A stretch of DNA of 64,000 bases, taken from assembly GCF_014695915.1 (NCBI RefSeq), contig NZ_JACJPF010000037.1, forward strand, positions 1 through 64,000, read 5' to 3'. This stretch comes from Trichocoleus sp. FACHB-40 (GTDB lineage Bacteria; Cyanobacteriota; Cyanobacteriia; Cyanobacteriales; FACHB-T130). The notes beneath the pieces were generated by a model. It had not been told where the DNA came from. It made no database searches and worked only from the letters and a program-made list of their open reading frames with translations. Below, one piece after another: positions 61,765 through 64,000 of the stretch; positions within the stretch are counted from its first letter, which is position 1; each line of letters starts with the position of its first letter. The translations under genes and the position numbers were made by a program.

Positions 61765-62409
61765 ATGAATAAGACGGCGTTTGATGAACTAGATGAGCAA
61801 CTTAAACAGCTAGCCAAGAGCGCCCAGCACCATCCACGGTTGACTCAAGAACGGCAGCTAGCTTTAAGGAAGCTCCTGAATGGAATTCTGCAATCAGGCA
61901 GGCTTTACCGTCCGCAGCGAGGTCAATTTTCGGGTGTTTATGAAGATATCTATGATGAGGCACGACAAGAATTGTTACTTTATATTTGCCAAAACATTGA
62001 CAAGTACGACCCGGAACGCGGAAGCGTGATGGCATGGGTCAATGTCCTCTTGGAGCGGCGCTTTTTTAAAGAAGCCATTCCGAAAATCTTAGGCAGCCCC
62101 GGCATTCAAAAAATGACTCTTGCTGACTTGGATAATTTTGCAGTACCGGAATTACCTCCAGTTGTCAATGAAATTCTTACGGAATATATAGAATCAGACC
62201 CAGAAAACCTTTTTCAAAAGGAACATATAGAAAACCATCCAGAAGCTAACTTCCGAGCCATAGCGAGACGGCGAATTTTGGGAGATTCCTGGAAACAGAT
62301 TTCAGCAGAATTTGGCATAAAAATCCCAACCCTTAGTAGTTTTTACTACCGTTGTTTAAATAAATTTTCTGCAAATTTGAAAGAATATTATCTCAATAAT
62401 ATTGCTTAA
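61765..62409 (+). CDS. Sigma-70-like protein (second module)
   Basis: 214 aa. The region 2-like part is clear: IYDEARQELLLYICQNIDKY, DPERGSVMAWVNVLLERRFF, as in sigma-70 core-binding and promoter-melting segments. The C-terminal helices include ANFRAIARRRILGDSWKQIS and AEFGIKIPTLSSFYYRCLNK, compatible with a region 4-type HTH. It is much shorter than the 27185 protein and has a single C-terminal HTH. The next gene, DUF1822, starts 15 bp after its stop, repeating the order of the first operon. It could be a true alternative sigma factor or a sigma-like DNA-binding regulator. Confidence 0.7.
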   Translation: MNKTAFDELDEQLKQLAKSAQHHPRLTQERQLALRKLLNGILQSGRLYRPQRGQFSGVYEDIYDEARQELLLYICQNIDKYDPERGSVMAWVNVLLERRFFKEAIPKILGSPGIQKMTLADLDNFAVPELPPVVNEILTEYIESDPENLFQKEHIENHPEANFRAIARRRILGDSWKQISAEFGIKIPTLSSFYYRCLNKFSANLKEYYLNNIA

Positions 62410-62424
62410 TTCAGAGACAAATAA

Positions 62425-63408
62425 ATGATGGAAAACCTATCGGAATGTTTAACTTTTACCGTACCTCTAAGCTCGGATGCCCACCGCTTCGCCGAACAGT
62501 TTCGCAGACAACAAAGCAGTCAGAAGAAAGCCAAACAGGTTTATCTCAATACGTTGGCAATATCTGCAGTGAATTTCTATTTGAGTTGTATGGGAATAAA
62601 AACTGATTGGGAAGCTAGTCAGAGCAGTAACCCAGTGATGCAAACCTTTATGGATGTCGCCGATTTGTGCATCCCTAATAAGGGTAAATTAGAGTGTTGT
62701 CCCGTCTTGCCAGATACCTCTGTCGTCCAGATTCCGCCCGAAGTTTGGTCAGACCGGATTGGTTATGTCGCCGTACAGTTTGACAAATCGTTGAGAGAAG
62801 CAACGCTACTAGGATTTACTCCAACGGTTCCAGAAAGCGGTGAGTTACCTGTGAGCTGTTTGCGATCGCTCGAAGATTTGCTCTTACACATTCATCAGAT
62901 CGGGCAATCCTTAGAAGCCGAAAAAAAACTCGCTTCAATTGTTGCTTCTGACTCTCAAGCAGTTAACCTAAGCCAATGGTTCCAGAATATATTTGAGACG
63001 GGTTGGCAGTCTATATCAGCACTTTTAGGCACAGACGAACAGAATTTAGGCTTTAGCTTGAGAAGTGTATCCAGTGCGAGTGAAACTAGCGTGAAGCGGG
63101 CGAAGCTGATTGACTTGGGGCTAAGACTAGGGAGTCAATCCGTAGCGCTGCTGGTGGCTCTAGCACCGGAGGACGAACAGAACGTGGGGATTTTAGTGCA
63201 GGTACATCCAGTAGGGGGAGAAATTTATCTGCCACCCAACCTCAGACTAGGTTTGCTCTCTGAATCAGGAGAAACTCTTCAGGAAGTACAATCTCGTTTC
63301 CAAGATAACTACATTCAACTGAAGCGATTTCAGGGGGGAGTGGGAGAAAGCTTCAAGCTGCAAGTAGCTTTCGGTGATGTCAGTATGAAGGAGGCTTTTG
63401 TAATCTGA
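62425..63408 (+). CDS. DUF1822 protein (second module)
   Basis: 327 aa. The N-terminus follows the typical DUF1822 pattern: CLTFTVPLSSDAHRFAEQFR, YLNTLAISAVNFYLSCMGI, then VIPPEVW-like IPPEVWSDRIGYVAVQFD. A helical linker leads to the C-terminal domain VKRAKLIDLGLRLGSQSVAL, with LPPNLRLGLLSESGETLQ, closely matching the end of the 28836 protein. It has no HEAT insertion, so the HEAT repeats of the paralogue are a gain or this copy lost them. Function unknown. Its fixed position between sigma-like and CHAT genes is shared by both copies. Confidence 0.82.
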   Translation: MMENLSECLTFTVPLSSDAHRFAEQFRRQQSSQKKAKQVYLNTLAISAVNFYLSCMGIKTDWEASQSSNPVMQTFMDVADLCIPNKGKLECCPVLPDTSVVQIPPEVWSDRIGYVAVQFDKSLREATLLGFTPTVPESGELPVSCLRSLEDLLLHIHQIGQSLEAEKKLASIVASDSQAVNLSQWFQNIFETGWQSISALLGTDEQNLGFSLRSVSSASETSVKRAKLIDLGLRLGSQSVALLVALAPEDEQNVGILVQVHPVGGEIYLPPNLRLGLLSESGETLQEVQSRFQDNYIQLKRFQGGVGESFKLQVAFGDVSMKEAFVI

Positions 63409-63429
63409 CCGCTCTTTCGCCAGACGCCA

Positions 63430-64000
63430 ATGAATAAGTTAGTTGTTTTGAGCCTAGGCAATGGTGATTTGGGGAACGGCTTTGGAGCTGTTACAGCCCA
63501 GCTTTGGGAACAAAGCGACCCTAACCCGATGAAGTTCACAGGATGTTTACCAGCAGCACCAGAAATTCCCGAACTTTACAGACATTGGCAGTTGCTCTAT
63601 AAGGCTCTGTATCAACGTCTGGATTGGTGTCCTCGTATCAAAATCCAAGAAGCCGATGTGACTAATGTTTCTGAAGTTGAATTTAGCGATTTGTGCCAGC
63701 GGTTGTCAAACAGCATCAATGCTTGGCTCAACTCGGAACCATTTGGCAACATTAACCAGCAGTTACGAACGCACTTAGACCAAAGCGAAGAAGTTCGCTT
63801 CATGATTGAAACTAACGATAACCTTTTGCGGCGGCTTCCTTGGCATCTATGGAAATTCTTTGAAGATTATCCTAAGGCTGAAGTTGCCTTGAGCGCTCCG
63901 GAGTATCAACCCCCAAAAAAATCTAACGTACAAACTCCCGGCTCTAAAGTAAGGATTTTAGCAATTCTAGGTAATAGCCAAGGAATCGATACTGGAAAAG
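63430..64000 (+). CDS. CHAT-associated protein, N-terminal part (cut by window end)
   Basis: 190 residues to the window edge, frame open. It starts MNKLVVLSLGNGDLGNGFGA and includes INAWLNSEPFGNINQQLRTH, then LLRRLPWHLWKFFEDYP and VRILAILGNSQGID. These match the N-terminal domain of the CHAT-CHASE2 protein at 30405 (LLWKLHWYVWDLLENYP and VRILAVFGDDRNIN), so the CHAT catalytic domain should follow outside the window. Whether CHASE2 is present cannot be seen. It is the third gene of the second module, 21 bp after DUF1822. Confidence 0.85.
   Translation, partial: MNKLVVLSLGNGDLGNGFGAVTAQLWEQSDPNPMKFTGCLPAAPEIPELYRHWQLLYKALYQRLDWCPRIKIQEADVTNVSEVEFSDLCQRLSNSINAWLNSEPFGNINQQLRTHLDQSEEVRFMIETNDNLLRRLPWHLWKFFEDYPKAEVALSAPEYQPPKKSNVQTPGSKVRILAILGNSQGIDTGK

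Overview
ORGANISM. The window is cyanobacterial. The octamer GCGATCGC (HIP1) recurs throughout, and the gene families are cyanobacterial specialities: DUF1822, DUF928, CHAT-CHASE2, a CyRepA1-type replication protein, a peptidase-containing ABC exporter with a fused cyclic-nucleotide-binding domain, and a filamentous-haemagglutinin two-partner secretion locus. A filamentous species is my inference. A plasmid-type replication protein, a ParA/ribbon-helix-helix partition locus, tandem iteron-like repeats, two tyrosine recombinases, transposase remnants and gene fragments suggest a large plasmid or an integrated plasmid/genomic island. No rRNA or tRNA gene was recognised.

LAYOUT. 0-1 kb: debris, including a truncated Ser/Thr kinase fragment. 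1-12.6 kb: defence-type island. It holds a XamI-like type II restriction-modification pair, a NACHT (NLR-like) ATPase whose probable N-terminal half is a separate overlapping gene, a small protein behind two 49-bp direct repeats, a possible PD-(D/E)XK-type protein, an OLD-family ATPase/TOPRIM nuclease and a tyrosine recombinase. 13-26.7 kb: RiPP (ribosomal peptide) locus. A plus-strand export operon (HTH protein, C39-peptidase ABC transporter, HlyD, PPIase) converges on minus-strand genes: an APH-type kinase, a HopA1-like protein, a degenerate aldo/keto reductase, a 2OG/Fe(II) oxygenase, an unknown His-motif protein, a second PPIase, then three double-glycine precursor peptides and a relic of a fourth. 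27-44 kb: sigma-like protein, DUF1822 and CHAT-CHASE2 in one operon, then DUF928, converging on TpsA adhesin, TpsB transporter and secreted TPR-CHAT protease. 44-55 kb: plasmid maintenance region. It holds a threonine-dehydratase pseudogene, CyRepA1-type Rep, an iteron/hairpin region, an XRE protein, GIY-YIG and RHH proteins, and a RHH/ParA partition locus with a centromere-like repeat array. 55-61 kb: second tyrosine recombinase, a repeat-rich non-coding stretch, a broken IS1-type element, an orphan TpsB paralogue and an IS630-type fragment. 61.7-64 kb: a second sigma-like/DUF1822/CHAT operon, cut by the window end.

HOW THE GENES WORK TOGETHER. The kinase plus HopA1-like pair is the signature of class V lanthipeptide and thioamitide pathways, where the two dehydrate Ser/Thr by phosphorylation and elimination. 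Here the pair sits with GG-leader peptides and a leader-cleaving exporter, a combination that looks new to me. The second notable system is the duplicated module of a sigma-like protein, DUF1822 and a caspase-like (CHAT) protease, one copy placed next to an adhesin secretion locus that carries its own secreted CHAT protease. A protease-gated transcriptional switch is an attractive but unproven reading.
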